From contig PNJY01000005.1 in NCBI GenBank assembly GCA_013822125.1, forward strand, positions 1 through 59,090: a stretch of DNA of 59,090 bases, read 5' to 3'. Origin of the DNA: Erythrobacter sp. (GTDB lineage: Bacteria; Pseudomonadota; Alphaproteobacteria; Sphingomonadales; Sphingomonadaceae). The notes under the pieces were generated by a model. That model was not told where the DNA came from. It made no database searches and saw nothing but the letters and a program-made list of their open reading frames with translations. The translations under genes were made by a program, and so were the position numbers. Shown piece after piece: positions 1 through 8,582 of this stretch; within the stretch, counting starts at the first letter, position 1, and the number at the start of each line of letters is the position of its first letter.

Positions 1-273
1 TGCCATCCAGTAGTCGAGGCCTTCAGGGCTGCGGTTGAGCAGCATCAGCGCGGCATCGCGGGTGACGAACTCGAGGTAGTCGGCGCTGGCGCCGGCGCTC
101 GATATCGTCAGCGGCGCGCGCAGCGTCGGCAGCAGCACGACCTCGCGGTCACGCGTGGCGGCAAGTCCGCCAGTGACGACGACCGCGAGGGCGAGGCCGG
201 CACTTGTCAGCGCGAACATGTTGCGCTGGCGCAGCAGCGCCTGGCTGCGTTCATGAGAAAACTGGGCAAGCAT
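1..273 (-). CDS. traE: F-type conjugative transfer protein TraE (partial, runs off left edge)
   Basis: This is the N-terminal 91 residues of a TraE-family protein, an inner-membrane component of the F-type (MPF-F) conjugation machine needed for pilus assembly and DNA transfer. The visible part has a short cytoplasmic N-terminus rich in Arg and Gln, one hydrophobic segment at about residues 19-39, and then the start of the periplasmic domain, as expected for TraE. It starts with ATG at 273, just 12 bases beyond the traL stop, so it is co-transcribed with traL and traA. The order traA-traL-traE is the classic F order. Recognition rests on short family similarity plus gene order. Confidence 0.8.
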   Translation of the reverse strand, partial: MLAQFSHERSQALLRQRNMFALTSAGLALAVVVTGGLAATRDREVVLLPTLRAPLTISSAGASADYLEFVTRDAALMLLNRSPEGLDYWMA

Positions 274-285
274 GAGCCTCTCCCC

Positions 286-573
286 TCAACCGGCCAGAAG
301 CCGGCAATGGGAGGGCGGCGTCATCCTGAGGCCGGTGAACCCAGCAGGCAGATACCAGTAGGCGGCATGCAAAACCCAGGAGCTAGCGCGTCCTGCTTTC
401 GCCTTTCGCAGTGCGAACCAGGCGCCAAACGAGAGCCCGATGCCGATAAAGATATGCTGTGCGAGGATTCCCCAGGTGAAGGGGATGATCATCCCGGCGA
501 ACTCGTCGAGGGTCCAGAATCCGATGAGCTCCGGATCGTCGAGCCGGCGAGGAATGATGTACCGATCGTTCAT
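286..573 (-). CDS. traL: F-type conjugative transfer protein TraL
   Basis: This encodes a 95-aa inner-membrane protein of the TraL family, part of the core of the F-type type IV secretion apparatus. The N-terminus has the typical short cytoplasmic stretch (YIIPRRLDDPE) followed by a double hydrophobic region at about residues 22-58 (a GFWTLDEFAG segment leading into the first membrane span). It lies between traA and traE with short spacers. It starts at ATG 573 and stops with TGA at 286-288. Size and position both match TraL of F-like systems. Confidence 0.85.
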   Translation of the reverse strand: MNDRYIIPRRLDDPELIGFWTLDEFAGMIIPFTWGILAQHIFIGIGLSFGAWFALRKAKAGRASSWVLHAAYWYLPAGFTGLRMTPPSHCRLLAG

Positions 574-602
574 GATGACACGCGCCCTCCTGTCCGCCGC
601 CG

Positions 603-932
603 TCAGATGACGGCGGTGACGACCGAAGTGACGATCGGCACGCCCGTGCCGACGCCGATGCCGACACCAACGGGGACCGCGATCTGCGACAGGGTGAACC
701 GACCCGAGGCGAGGCCGATGAGGCCGCCCGCGAGGCTCAGCACGGTGATGATCTTGCCGCCCGAGCCTTCGAGAAAGTCGGTGAACTTGGTCAGTGCCGG
801 GGCGAAGGTGGTGTCTGCGCCGGCATAAGCGGCGCTCGCTGCAAGTGCAGCCACCGCGACCGGGATAACGAGGCTGGCCGCGTAGGTGAGGCGAGGGGCG
901 CCGAGGCGCCGGGGGAGAGCAAGTGCAGGCAT
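603..932 (-). CDS. traA: F-type pilin precursor TraA
   Basis: This is a 109-aa pilin precursor. A long basic and hydrophobic leader (about residues 1-37, ending in AYA) precedes a mature part of about 70 residues with two hydrophobic segments, the architecture of F-like propilin that is cut by signal peptidase and assembled into the conjugative pilus. I chose ATG at 932 because a GGAG ribosome site lies about 8 bases upstream; an in-frame ATG at 992 would add 20 residues without a good ribosome site. It is the first gene of the traA-traL-traE operon, reading left out of the window. The promoter should lie between it and the divergent regulator at 1283. Confidence 0.85.
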   Translation of the reverse strand: MPALALPRRLGAPRLTYAASLVIPVAVAALAASAAYAGADTTFAPALTKFTDFLEGSGGKIITVLSLAGGLIGLASGRFTLSQIAVPVGVGIGVGTGVPIVTSVVTAVI

Positions 933-1193
933 GAAGAAAGCTCCGGTTGGAGGGTTGGACACAGCGTCTTGCGTTCGCTGTGTGTTCTTCATGCATCTAG
1001 GAAATGATCGTAGGAAAACGAATTCCGAACAAGCGGGATCAGGGAGCACTCATTTCAGGGAGTCGCGCCGGGCGAGATGCGCAATTGCAGCGGATAAGGC
1101 CAATATATGCGCCTTTTTCGCTGCGCGACTCAGGCGGAGCAGACCAAGATCGGCAGCGGTGGCGCGTCTCGGTTCAAATAACCGATAGCCTAG

Positions 1194-1213
1194 ATGTTCT
1201 TTTAATGTTCTTT
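1194..1213 (+). promoter_or_regulatory. Tandem 9-bp repeat, candidate operator of the divergent tra/regulator region
   Basis: The 9-mer ATGTTCTTT occurs at 1194-1202 and again at 1205-1213, an 11-bp step of about one helical turn. It lies between traA (minus) and the helix-turn-helix regulator (plus), 70 bases before the regulator start. This spacing suits a dimeric repressor controlling one or both directions, but that role is an inference. Confidence 0.3.
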
Positions 1214-1282
1214 CGTGTTTCCTACAGATTGGCGCTCGCGCTATGTCTGCGAATCAAGGCAATACGCTTGGAGAAGAATCCG

Positions 1283-1744
1283 ATGCCCAGTCAGACCGTG
1301 GACCGACATGATGCGAACCTGCGCCTGGCTCGCGCGCTTACCTGCGCCGTCGATGGGGCGGACAAGCCGCGCCACCGGATCGCCAGCGAGGCCGGCATGC
1401 ACAAGAACACGCTGCTGCGCGTGACCCGCGGCGAGCGGCCGATCGGTCTCGACGAAGCGGAGCGGATATTCCTTGCCTGCGGAGTTCCAGCGCGCTCGGT
1501 CATGGTTCTGGCCTTGACCGGACACGAGGACCTTGCCGCCAAGTGGATGTACCACGGCATGGCTGAGTTCCTCGAAGAGTTCATAAACACGCTTCCGGTC
1601 AACCTCGACGAAACCCTTGGCGAGCGCATCAGCGATCTGCGTCCGCGCTGGGCGACTGGCACCTCGCGTTTGGTGGCCCGGATGCTTGCCAAACATATCG
1701 ACGACTTTGCCGACCGCGACCTGTCGTTTTCCGATCGGCGGTAA
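1283..1744 (+). CDS. Helix-turn-helix regulator divergent from the tra operon
   Basis: This encodes a 153-aa protein with a Cro/C1-type helix-turn-helix at about residues 25-65: a helix ending ASEAGMHKNTLLRVTRGERP resembles the recognition helix of small repressors. The C-terminal half is alpha-helical and of unknown function. The start at ATG 1283 is set by GGAG about 10 bases upstream; a longer open frame to 1004 exists but has no ribosome site. It is divergent from traA with a 350-bp intergenic region, so control of conjugation genes is a fair inference. The family role as an ICE regulator is known in general; this particular protein is not recognised by name. Confidence 0.65.
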   Translation: MPSQTVDRHDANLRLARALTCAVDGADKPRHRIASEAGMHKNTLLRVTRGERPIGLDEAERIFLACGVPARSVMVLALTGHEDLAAKWMYHGMAEFLEEFINTLPVNLDETLGERISDLRPRWATGTSRLVARMLAKHIDDFADRDLSFSDRR

Positions 1745-1800
1745 ACGCACGTTTCAACAGGGGATATGCACACGCCCCTCGTGCACGGAGCCCGAATCTG

Positions 1801-2019
1801 ATGGAACCGCCTTCTCGGCCAATATCCGATGCGAAGCGACCCTTGCGGCTCATTCGCCTGGCTGAAGTCAAGTACCGCACCGGCCTGTCGACGCCGACGA
1901 TCTACCGGCGGATGCGTGCAGGGACTTTCCCGAAATCTTACCGGATTGGTGTATCGATCGTTGCCTGGTCCGAAGTAGAAGTCGACGCATGGATCCAGTC
2001 TGCGCTGACACGGCAATGA
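1801..2019 (+). CDS. AlpA-family small DNA-binding regulator
   Basis: This 72-aa protein is nearly all one winged helix-turn-helix domain of the AlpA type (MerR/Xis-like): a LIRLAEVKYRTGLSTPTIYR segment followed by a RRM-AGTFPKSYRIG wing and the closing W-S-E-V-D-W-I helix. AlpA-like proteins in P4-type elements activate integrase or excisionase functions, so it may govern excision of this element; its distance of 32 kb from the integrase is not unusual for ICEs. ATG at 1801 is the only reasonable start. The 277 bases that follow (2020-2296) hold no gene I can support. Confidence 0.8.
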   Translation: MEPPSRPISDAKRPLRLIRLAEVKYRTGLSTPTIYRRMRAGTFPKSYRIGVSIVAWSEVEVDAWIQSALTRQ

Positions 2020-2296
2020 CAGCAATGCCGCATTCGCATGGGCCTGCACGTATTTGCCTCGCTTTCAAAAGCCTCGCCGCTTTCGCTTGGAAGGCACCAA
2101 ACGCCGAGGACGATTAGTGGCAGGACACGGCATTCACTTTCCGAATTTTATGTGTCGGGCGCATCCCAGCCGGCCGTATGGTGGCTCTCTGATTAACCGG
2201 CTTGGGCAGGAATGGAGAGACGGGGTCGACGCCTCTGCATTCACTCTCGGCCACAATTCGCGAGATTTACGAAGCGTGCCGAGTGCCTGACGATTT

Positions 2297-3895
2297 CTAG
2301 GATTTCCTCCGCCTCTTTCCGGGCTCGCGGGGCTCAGTGTAGCTGTCGAGTACTTGGCGCATCTCATCGATGGCCTTCTGCCTTGCCTTGGCATCGCGGA
2401 TGTTGCCCAGGCGCCGCTTGAGGCTAATGGCAAGATCGGCGTAGTTGTTCTGCCAGTCGCGGCCGATGGCCTGCTGCAGTTCGGGCCTTCCCGTTCTCGT
2501 ACGGCGCGCTTGCGTCCGGGACGCCAACTCGTAGGATTCGCCGATCTCGGGAACTATGATGGACGGGGCAAGCGATTGCGCTTCAGCAAGCTTGCGCAAC
2601 TCCTCGATCGCGCCGCTCTCACCGTGATCGAGGAACAAACTCCCGGCAATCGGCCTGCGTTCCTTGATCCAGGCCAGCAGTTCCGTCTGATCCGCATGCG
2701 CCGAATAGCTCTCGATCCGGCGAACTTGTGCCCGGACGGTTACGTCACGCCCCGAAATTTTCACGCGCTGGGCGCCGTCCAGAATGACTCTGCCTAGCGA
2801 GCCTTCTGCCTGGAACCCGACAAAAAGGATTGTCGAATCCCGGCGCGGCAGGTTGTAAAACAAGTGATGCCGTATCCGCCCGGCCTCGCACATGCCCGAT
2901 GCCGCGAGGATGATCGCCCCCGACATCGAATTGAGCCGCATCGATTCCGCGACGTCGTTGACGTATCGGATCGTAGGGTGCCCGAAGATGTCGTGGCCGC
3001 CTGTATCCTCCAGCTGATCGGCATACTTGCGAAAGACGGTTGTTGTCCGGTTCGCCAGCGGCGAATCGACGAACACCGTTGCATTGCCGATCCGCCCGCT
3101 GCTTGCCAGCGTGGCGATATCCAAGAGCAGTTCTTGCGTTCGTTCGAGTGCGAAGGTCGGTACGACAAGATTCCCGCCGCGAGCTCGCGCTCCGAGAATC
3201 TCTGCCTCCAGAAGACGCCGCCGCTCCTCGATTGAGACCTGCTCGCGGTGACGGTCGCCGTAAGTGGATTCGCAAATCACATGGTCATATCCGCCCGGCG
3301 AGTCCGGATCAGGGTGGAAGCTCTTATTGTCCGGTCCGACGTCACCCGAATAGAGCACTCGCACGCCTTCGGCTTCGAGTTCGACCGAAGCAGAGCCGAG
3401 GATATGCCCGGCATTCCACAGTCTGATGCGGAATCCTGGCGCCGGTTCGAACCATTCGCCGAGCGGCACTGGCCGCGTCATTCTCCAGGCGCTGAGCGCG
3501 TTCGCTTCGGTGTAGATCGGCTGGAACGGTTCTTCGCCGACACGATCACGGCGCCGATTGCGGCGTTCAGCTTCGTATTCCTGGATCCGGCCAGCATCGG
3601 CCAGCATGAATTCGAGCAGGTCCGACGTTTCGATCGTGCACCAGATCGCGCCTGTGAATCCTTCGGCGACAAGGCGCGGCAGCAAGCCGCTGTGATCGAT
3701 ATGGGCGTGACTGAGGACAACCGCGTCGATCGATTTCGGATCGAAGCCGAGAGCTTCATAATTGAGCGCCTCCAGCGAACGAGACCCCTGGAACAGCCCG
3801 CAGTCGAGCAGGATCCGGGATCCCCCGGAACGAAACTCGAAGCACGATCCTGTCACCGTTCGGGCCGCACCGTGAACATGAAGCGATAGCGTCAA
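2297..3895 (-). CDS. Beta-CASP metallo-beta-lactamase-fold hydrolase (RNA specificity-factor type)
   Basis: This 532-aa protein belongs to the metallo-beta-lactamase plus beta-CASP family, which contains RNA-processing nucleases. The zinc motif SHAHIDHSG is at about residues 61-69, a C-terminal SAHADQ motif at about 397, and the beta-CASP insert lies between. The N-terminus (HVHGAARTVTGSC) matches the family well, which supports the unusual TTG start at 3895, preceded by AGGA; an ATG three bases upstream is out of frame. It is the last gene of a five-gene minus-strand run from nfeD. The C-terminal 60 residues are strongly basic, consistent with RNA binding. Substrate unknown. Confidence 0.85.
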   Translation of the reverse strand: MTLSLHVHGAARTVTGSCFEFRSGGSRILLDCGLFQGSRSLEALNYEALGFDPKSIDAVVLSHAHIDHSGLLPRLVAEGFTGAIWCTIETSDLLEFMLADAGRIQEYEAERRNRRRDRVGEEPFQPIYTEANALSAWRMTRPVPLGEWFEPAPGFRIRLWNAGHILGSASVELEAEGVRVLYSGDVGPDNKSFHPDPDSPGGYDHVICESTYGDRHREQVSIEERRRLLEAEILGARARGGNLVVPTFALERTQELLLDIATLASSGRIGNATVFVDSPLANRTTTVFRKYADQLEDTGGHDIFGHPTIRYVNDVAESMRLNSMSGAIILAASGMCEAGRIRHHLFYNLPRRDSTILFVGFQAEGSLGRVILDGAQRVKISGRDVTVRAQVRRIESYSAHADQTELLAWIKERRPIAGSLFLDHGESGAIEELRKLAEAQSLAPSIIVPEIGESYELASRTQARRTRTGRPELQQAIGRDWQNNYADLAISLKRRLGNIRDAKARQKAIDEMRQVLDSYTEPREPGKRRRKS

Positions 3896-3950
3896 AGCAT
3901 TTTCCTGTTGCTGGAGGATCGTTGATTGCTCTCAGTGGGGCGTTTGCAAA

Positions 3951-4532
3951 TCATCGAACTTCAATCCGGGTGCCGTCCTCCAGTGCATTTCCGGGATTGA
4001 GGATGACCTGCAGGCCATGATCAAGCCCGCCGAGAACCTCGCCGTACTCATCGTTGACGTGGCCGATCTTAACGGCCCGTTCGCGCGCGTGTCCGCCTTC
4101 GACGAGAAACACGCGCCACCCGCCGTCCCCGCTGCGGAACAGGGCGCCTATCGGGACGCGAATTGTATCGGGCCGCTGACAAAGGACGACTGTGGCATCG
4201 ATCTGGTAACCATGGCCAAGACGATCAGCTTGCTCGGCGGTGGCGGCATCAAATCCAATGATCACGTTGACGCGCTGTCCTTCGATGCCGAGCGCCGAAA
4301 CCTTCAGCCTCACGAACGGTTCGATCCGTTCAACCCTGCCGGTCAGCGGCGCCTCGCCGCCCCATTGGGTAATAGTGACACGATCCCCCGGCTTCACGCG
4401 TACTGCCTCGCGCGAAAATAGGTCGACGACCACTTCAATACTGCGGGCATCGCCGATGGACATCGGCGGCGTTCCCTCCGCAATGACCCTCGCAACACAC
4501 AGGACCTTCTGATCAGACGATTTGGTTGCCAT
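3951..4532 (-). CDS. Headless HlyD/RND-type membrane-fusion protein
   Basis: The 193-aa product corresponds to the C-terminal half of a periplasmic adaptor: a beta-barrel section (SREAVRVKPGDRVTI, then LTGRVERIEPF) followed by the membrane-proximal domain (IRVPIGALFRSGDGGWRVFLV, and GLDHGLQVILNPGNAL). The N-terminal membrane anchor, lipoyl domain and coiled-coil hairpin of normal HlyD or RND adaptors are missing, and no signal peptide is visible. I take ATG 4532; a GTG at 4556 would add eight residues. No pump gene is next to it. It may be a decayed adaptor or a real half-size protein acting with the neighbouring membrane proteins. Confidence 0.65.
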   Translation of the reverse strand: MATKSSDQKVLCVARVIAEGTPPMSIGDARSIEVVVDLFSREAVRVKPGDRVTITQWGGEAPLTGRVERIEPFVRLKVSALGIEGQRVNVIIGFDAATAEQADRLGHGYQIDATVVLCQRPDTIRVPIGALFRSGDGGWRVFLVEGGHARERAVKIGHVNDEYGEVLGGLDHGLQVILNPGNALEDGTRIEVR

Positions 4533-4588
4533 TGCCTGCTGCTCTATCTTTCTCACGTTGAGCCATCAATGATTGGGTTGACAGCAGG

Positions 4589-5161
4589 TCAATTCGAACC
4601 CTTGGGACGAATGCCATCCTGAAGATCTATGCGGAAATGAATGTCCATGTTTGCGAGTTCGTCGAGAATTTCGCGTTGGCGCTTCATCGGACGCCAATCG
4701 TAGAGGAAGATTTCTGCCGGACGCCAATTGGCCACCCAGCCAATGATAAGCAGGCCCTCGCTCAGAAATTCACCAAAGGGCACGGGAACCGTCTCGGTGG
4801 CCAAGAAACCAAGCCCCCAGCACAGCGCGAGGAAGCCCAGACCCATGAGCAGTGCGTGCCGACCCTCGCGCAGCAACAGTCTTAGGCGGCGGGCCTGTAC
4901 GTCGCTCCGATAGGCGAAATAGGACCGCACGGCTTCCGCAATGGTTTCCTTACCGTCCCCCTCATCTTCCGGCTCGGCGACATGGATCACAAGGCGATAG
5001 ACGCGCTCCGGCAGTTCGAGTGCGCTCTCGACGATATAGGCTTCCACTTCGTTATCAAGGTCCCGACCGACCATCGGAGACGGATCGAACGCATGGAACA
5101 TGTCGCCAGGAGTCCTGACCCTGAGATCAATGACGCCGCGGTGCTTCTCGGGAACTGGCAT
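4589..5161 (-). CDS. 190-aa membrane protein linked to the SPFH gene, unknown function
   Basis: I do not recognise a named family. The protein starts with a soluble part of about 100 residues (including a VYRLVIHVAEPEDEG segment) that ends in a helix ARRLRLLLREGRHA, then has two hydrophobic segments at about residues 104-121 and 128-146, and a C-terminal cytoplasmic tail containing RPMKRQREILDELANM. It starts at ATG 5161 behind a strong GAGGAGG ribosome site, 7 bases after the SPFH gene stop. Such tight coupling suggests a partner of the SPFH/NfeD membrane complex. Confidence 0.7.
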   Translation of the reverse strand: MPVPEKHRGVIDLRVRTPGDMFHAFDPSPMVGRDLDNEVEAYIVESALELPERVYRLVIHVAEPEDEGDGKETIAEAVRSYFAYRSDVQARRLRLLLREGRHALLMGLGFLALCWGLGFLATETVPVPFGEFLSEGLLIIGWVANWRPAEIFLYDWRPMKRQREILDELANMDIHFRIDLQDGIRPKGSN

Positions 5162-5168
5162 TTCCTCC

Positions 5169-5936
5169 TCATGTCTGCGGTTTGACGCCCTTCAACAGGT
5201 CCGTGAAATCAAGCGGGAAAGGAAAGACGATGGTCGAACTGCGCTCGTTGGCAATGACGTTGAGGGTCGAGAGATAGCGTAATTGCATCGCTTCCGGCCG
5301 CTGGCCAAGGATCTCGGCCGCTTCCAGCAACTTCTGCGCTGCCTGCTGCTCGCCTTCGGCATTGATCACTTTGGCACGACGTTCACGTTCGGCCTCGGCC
5401 TGCTTGGCGATGGCCCGGACCATCGTTTCATCGATGTCGACATGCTTGATTTCGACATTGGCAACCTTGATGCCCCAGGCATCGGTCTGGGCATCGAGAA
5501 TTTCCTGGATATCGGAGTTGAGCTTGTCGCGCTCGGACAGCATTTCATCCAGTTCATGTTTGCCGAGTACCGAGCGCAGCGTGGTCTGAGCGAGTTCGCT
5601 CGTGGCCTGCATGAAGTTTTCGACCTGGATGATTGCCAGTTCCGGCGCGATTACCCGGAAATAGAGCACGGCATTGACTTTGACCGATACGTTGTCACGC
5701 GAGATGACATCCTGGGTTGGCACATCGAGCACGATAGTACGCAGGTCAATGCGCACCATCTGCTGGACGAAGGGAATGAGGATGATCAGACCCGGTCCCT
5801 TGACCCCTGTGAAGCGACCGAGCGTGAACACAACGCCGCGCTCGTACTCACGCAGGATCTTGATCGCGGCCATCAGGAAGATCAGCGCGATGAATACCAG
5901 TGGTATGTAGAAGCCGAAATCGCTGAGAATTTCCAT
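5169..5936 (-). CDS. Stomatin/slipin-like SPFH membrane-scaffold protein
   Basis: This encodes a 255-aa slipin-type SPFH protein. A single hydrophobic N-terminal segment at about residues 8-25 is followed by the SPFH domain ([35 protein letters not shown]) and a coiled region rich in Glu, Ala and Arg ([20 protein letters not shown]) that drives oligomerisation. Proteins of this kind form ring-like or raft-like platforms in the inner membrane and are usually encoded with an NfeD-type protease, as here: the nfeD-like gene ends 23 bases upstream. The NfeD protease of Pyrococcus cuts its stomatin partner; a similar pairing is inferred. Confidence 0.9.
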   Translation of the reverse strand: MEILSDFGFYIPLVFIALIFLMAAIKILREYERGVVFTLGRFTGVKGPGLIILIPFVQQMVRIDLRTIVLDVPTQDVISRDNVSVKVNAVLYFRVIAPELAIIQVENFMQATSELAQTTLRSVLGKHELDEMLSERDKLNSDIQEILDAQTDAWGIKVANVEIKHVDIDETMVRAIAKQAEAERERRAKVINAEGEQQAAQKLLEAAEILGQRPEAMQLRYLSTLNVIANERSSTIVFPFPLDFTDLLKGVKPQT

Positions 5937-5959
5937 GGCTACTCTCTCCTGTTGCGGCG

Positions 5960-7360
5960 TTAGGCTGCTGGTTCCAGCGTCAACGTAAGGCCGTCGATTC
6001 CGACCACGCGGACATGCTGGCCAGTGTAAAACTCCCGCGCACCGCTGGCCCGCCAGCGCTCGCCGTGGACGTGAACGTGACCGCTGGTTCCCTCCCAGTC
6101 GAGCACCTTGCCGGACGCACCGACCATTTCCTCGCGGCCGCTGACCACCTTGCTGCGGCGCGATGTCAGCGCCAGCCTCATGGTCAGCACGGTCGCCCCG
6201 AGGCTCGCGACCGCGACAGCGCCAAGTACGGGCAAGGCGATGCGGAACTCGGGGATGTTAGTGTCGAACATGATCGTTGCGCCTAGCGCGAAGGCAATGA
6301 CGCCGCCTATTCCCAATATGCCGAAGGACGGGGCAAAGGCTTCAGCTGCCATCAAGGCCATGCCGAGGAGGATCAGCGCGATTCCGGCAAAGTTCACCGG
6401 CAGGGCGGACAGCGCATACAGCCCGACCAGCAGGCAGATCGCACCGATGGTTCCCGGGTACAGTGCCCCCGGATTCATGAACTCGAAAAGCAGGCCATAA
6501 GCCCCGATCATCATCAGGATCAGCGCGATATTGGGGTTGGTGATCGCAGCCAGAAGCCGAGTGCGCCAGTTCGGCGTCACGTCGCTCAACGCCATTCCGC
6601 GCGTGTCGAGGCGGACTTCGCCCGCGCCGACCTTGACGCTTCTTCCATTCAACTGCGCGAGCAGATCCGCGCTGTCGCGGGCGACGATATCGATCACGTT
6701 CTGCTGAAGCGCGGATTGTGCGGACAGGCTTGCCGCATCGCGCACGGCCGCCTCAGCCCAGTCCGCATTGCGCCCCCGCATTTCCGCGAGCGAACGGATA
6801 TAGGCGATGGCATCATTGAGCGCCTTGGCTTCGCTCGCGTTCCCGGCCTTCTGTCCCTCAGGCTTCGATCCCCCGGTCTTGTCGGCCTCCTCATCCTTCG
6901 ATTTTTCTGGTGCAGCGGCGGGGCCGGGCGCACCAAGCTGGACGGGCGTGGCAGCACCGACATTGGTTCCTGGCGCCATGGCTGCGACGTGGCTGGCAGT
7001 CAGGATGAATGTCCCGGCGCTGGCCGCGCGCGCACCGCTGGGGCCGACGTAGGTCACGACCGGGATCGGAGCATTGACGATCGAGCGGATGATTTCGCGC
7101 ATCGAAGTGTCGAGACCGCCTGGCGTATCCATGCGGATAACGACCATTGGCGCGCCTCCTTCGACGGACGAGGCAATCCCGCGAACCACATAGTCGGCTG
7201 TCGCCGGGCCGATTGCCCCTTCGATCGAGAGAACGGGAACTTCACGTTCTGCTGCCACTCGCTCGGCACGGGCGAATGGTTGCGCGATGCCAAACAGCAG
7301 GCACAGGACGAACAGCCATCGCAGCGGTGCAATGCGGTTTGATCTGTCCATGGGAAACAT
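5960..7360 (-). CDS. NfeD-type membrane-bound serine protease (ClpP class)
   Basis: This is a full-length NfeD1b protein of 466 aa: signal peptide or first membrane span (about residues 12-30), a ClpP-class serine protease domain with the Ser in [10 protein letters not shown] at about residue 115, a Pro/Lys/Glu linker, several membrane spans in the 265-385 region, and a C-terminal OB-fold NfeD domain ([11 protein letters not shown]...HVHGERW). It leads the five-gene minus-strand run that includes its SPFH partner. Start at ATG 7360 after AGGGAAAGG; the in-frame ATG at 7351 is also possible. Expected role: cleavage of the stomatin-like partner and membrane quality control. Confidence 0.9.
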   Translation of the reverse strand: MFPMDRSNRIAPLRWLFVLCLLFGIAQPFARAERVAAEREVPVLSIEGAIGPATADYVVRGIASSVEGGAPMVVIRMDTPGGLDTSMREIIRSIVNAPIPVVTYVGPSGARAASAGTFILTASHVAAMAPGTNVGAATPVQLGAPGPAAAPEKSKDEEADKTGGSKPEGQKAGNASEAKALNDAIAYIRSLAEMRGRNADWAEAAVRDAASLSAQSALQQNVIDIVARDSADLLAQLNGRSVKVGAGEVRLDTRGMALSDVTPNWRTRLLAAITNPNIALILMMIGAYGLLFEFMNPGALYPGTIGAICLLVGLYALSALPVNFAGIALILLGMALMAAEAFAPSFGILGIGGVIAFALGATIMFDTNIPEFRIALPVLGAVAVASLGATVLTMRLALTSRRSKVVSGREEMVGASGKVLDWEGTSGHVHVHGERWRASGAREFYTGQHVRVVGIDGLTLTLEPAA

Positions 7361-7568
7361 CCTTTCCCTATGGCCGCTCGTATTTGAACGAACCAGGCTG
7401 GTCGTTATCGCAAGTCTGTCACATACTCGTTCTGGATGCGAGGATAATGGATAACAATGATAGCGTGACTATGGTCGTAGCATCTTGACTTCGCGCAAAT
7501 TTGACGTGTGGATCGGCGCCTCGCCGCCACTTCAAGATCAGCGGGCCCGCCAACGGAGCATATGACCA

Positions 7569-8579
7569 GTGAGAGTCGCGGTATTCAGCACGAAGCCCTA
7601 TGATCGCGAGTTTCTCACGGCGGCCAATCAGGCTAAGGTCGACGGACATGAACTGCGGTTTCTCGAGCCGCGGTTGAGCCTCGACACTGCACAGCTTGGG
7701 CATGACGCCGCAGCTGTATGCGCTTTCGTTAACGACGCACTCGACCGGTCCGTGCTGGAGGTACTTGCCGCCAGCGGGACGAAGTTGGTGGCACTACGCT
7801 GCGCCGGCTTCAACAATGTGGACCTTGCCGCGGCGCGAGAACTCGGGATCGCGGTCGCCCGTGTCCCGGCATATTCGCCCGAGGCGGTGGCGGAGCACAC
7901 GGCGGCGCTAATCCTTTCGCTCAACCGCAATATTCACCGGGCCTATGCCCGGGTCCGGGAGGGCAATTTCGCCCTCGACGGGCTGCTTGGCTTTGATCTC
8001 AAGGGCCGCACGATCGGCATCGTCGGCACCGGGAGGATCGGCATCTGCCTGACGCGGATCATGCGCGGCTTTGGTTGCATGGTGCTGGGGTTCGATCCTC
8101 GGCAGGACCCAGAGTTTACGCGGCTCGGAGGAAGCTATGTCGATCTGGACGATCTATTGTCCCGATCCGACATCATAACGTTGCACTGCCCGCTGACGCC
8201 ACAGACCCATCACCTCATCGATGCTAAGGCGATCGGCGCGATGAAGCCAGGCGTCATGATCATCAACACAGGCCGGGGCGCACTGGTCGAGACACGTGCG
8301 CTGATCAAGGGCTTGAAGAGCGGCAAGATTGGCCATGTCGGACTCGATGTCTACGAAGAGGAAGGCGACCTGTTCTTCGAAAACCTGTCCGGGCAGATCA
8401 TCCAGGATGATATCTTTGCGCGATTGCTGACCTTTCCGAATGTCCTGATAACGGGGCATCAGGCCTTCTTCACGAGCGAAGCATTGACCGCGATTGCCGA
8501 GACTACGATCCAAAACATTTCGCAGTTCGAACAAACCGGCGTGCCGGCTCATCCCGTCTCGGTGGAAATGCTGGCCTGA
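7569..8579 (+). CDS. ldhA: D-lactate dehydrogenase (2-hydroxyacid dehydrogenase)
   Basis: This 336-aa NAD-dependent 2-hydroxyacid dehydrogenase is of the fermentative LdhA type, reducing pyruvate to D-lactate to regenerate NAD+. Visible are the Rossmann motif GTGRIG, the catalytic Arg in NTGRGALV, the Glu in DVYEEEGDL and the His in LITGHQAF. It starts with GTG at 7569, since the nearby ATG at 7562 is in another frame; GGAG lies about 10 bases upstream. A lactate permease follows after 3 bases, so the pair probably ferments pyruvate and exports lactate. The whole family resembles LdhA more than glycerate or formate dehydrogenases because of the [10 protein letters not shown] segment. Confidence 0.9.
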   Translation: MRVAVFSTKPYDREFLTAANQAKVDGHELRFLEPRLSLDTAQLGHDAAAVCAFVNDALDRSVLEVLAASGTKLVALRCAGFNNVDLAAARELGIAVARVPAYSPEAVAEHTAALILSLNRNIHRAYARVREGNFALDGLLGFDLKGRTIGIVGTGRIGICLTRIMRGFGCMVLGFDPRQDPEFTRLGGSYVDLDDLLSRSDIITLHCPLTPQTHHLIDAKAIGAMKPGVMIINTGRGALVETRALIKGLKSGKIGHVGLDVYEEEGDLFFENLSGQIIQDDIFARLLTFPNVLITGHQAFFTSEALTAIAETTIQNISQFEQTGVPAHPVSVEMLA

Positions 8580-8582
8580 AGC

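Noticed and set aside
2020-2296. Possible small gene or toxin-antitoxin pair after the AlpA-like gene
   Set aside because: Short frames here have no ribosome site, no recognisable motif, and overlap each other on both strands.
7485-7498. FNR/Anr-like box TTGAC-N4-CGCAA before the lactate dehydrogenase gene
   Set aside because: Only one half fits the TTGAT-N4-ATCAA consensus well, and no matching boxes were found in the other main gaps of the island by eye.
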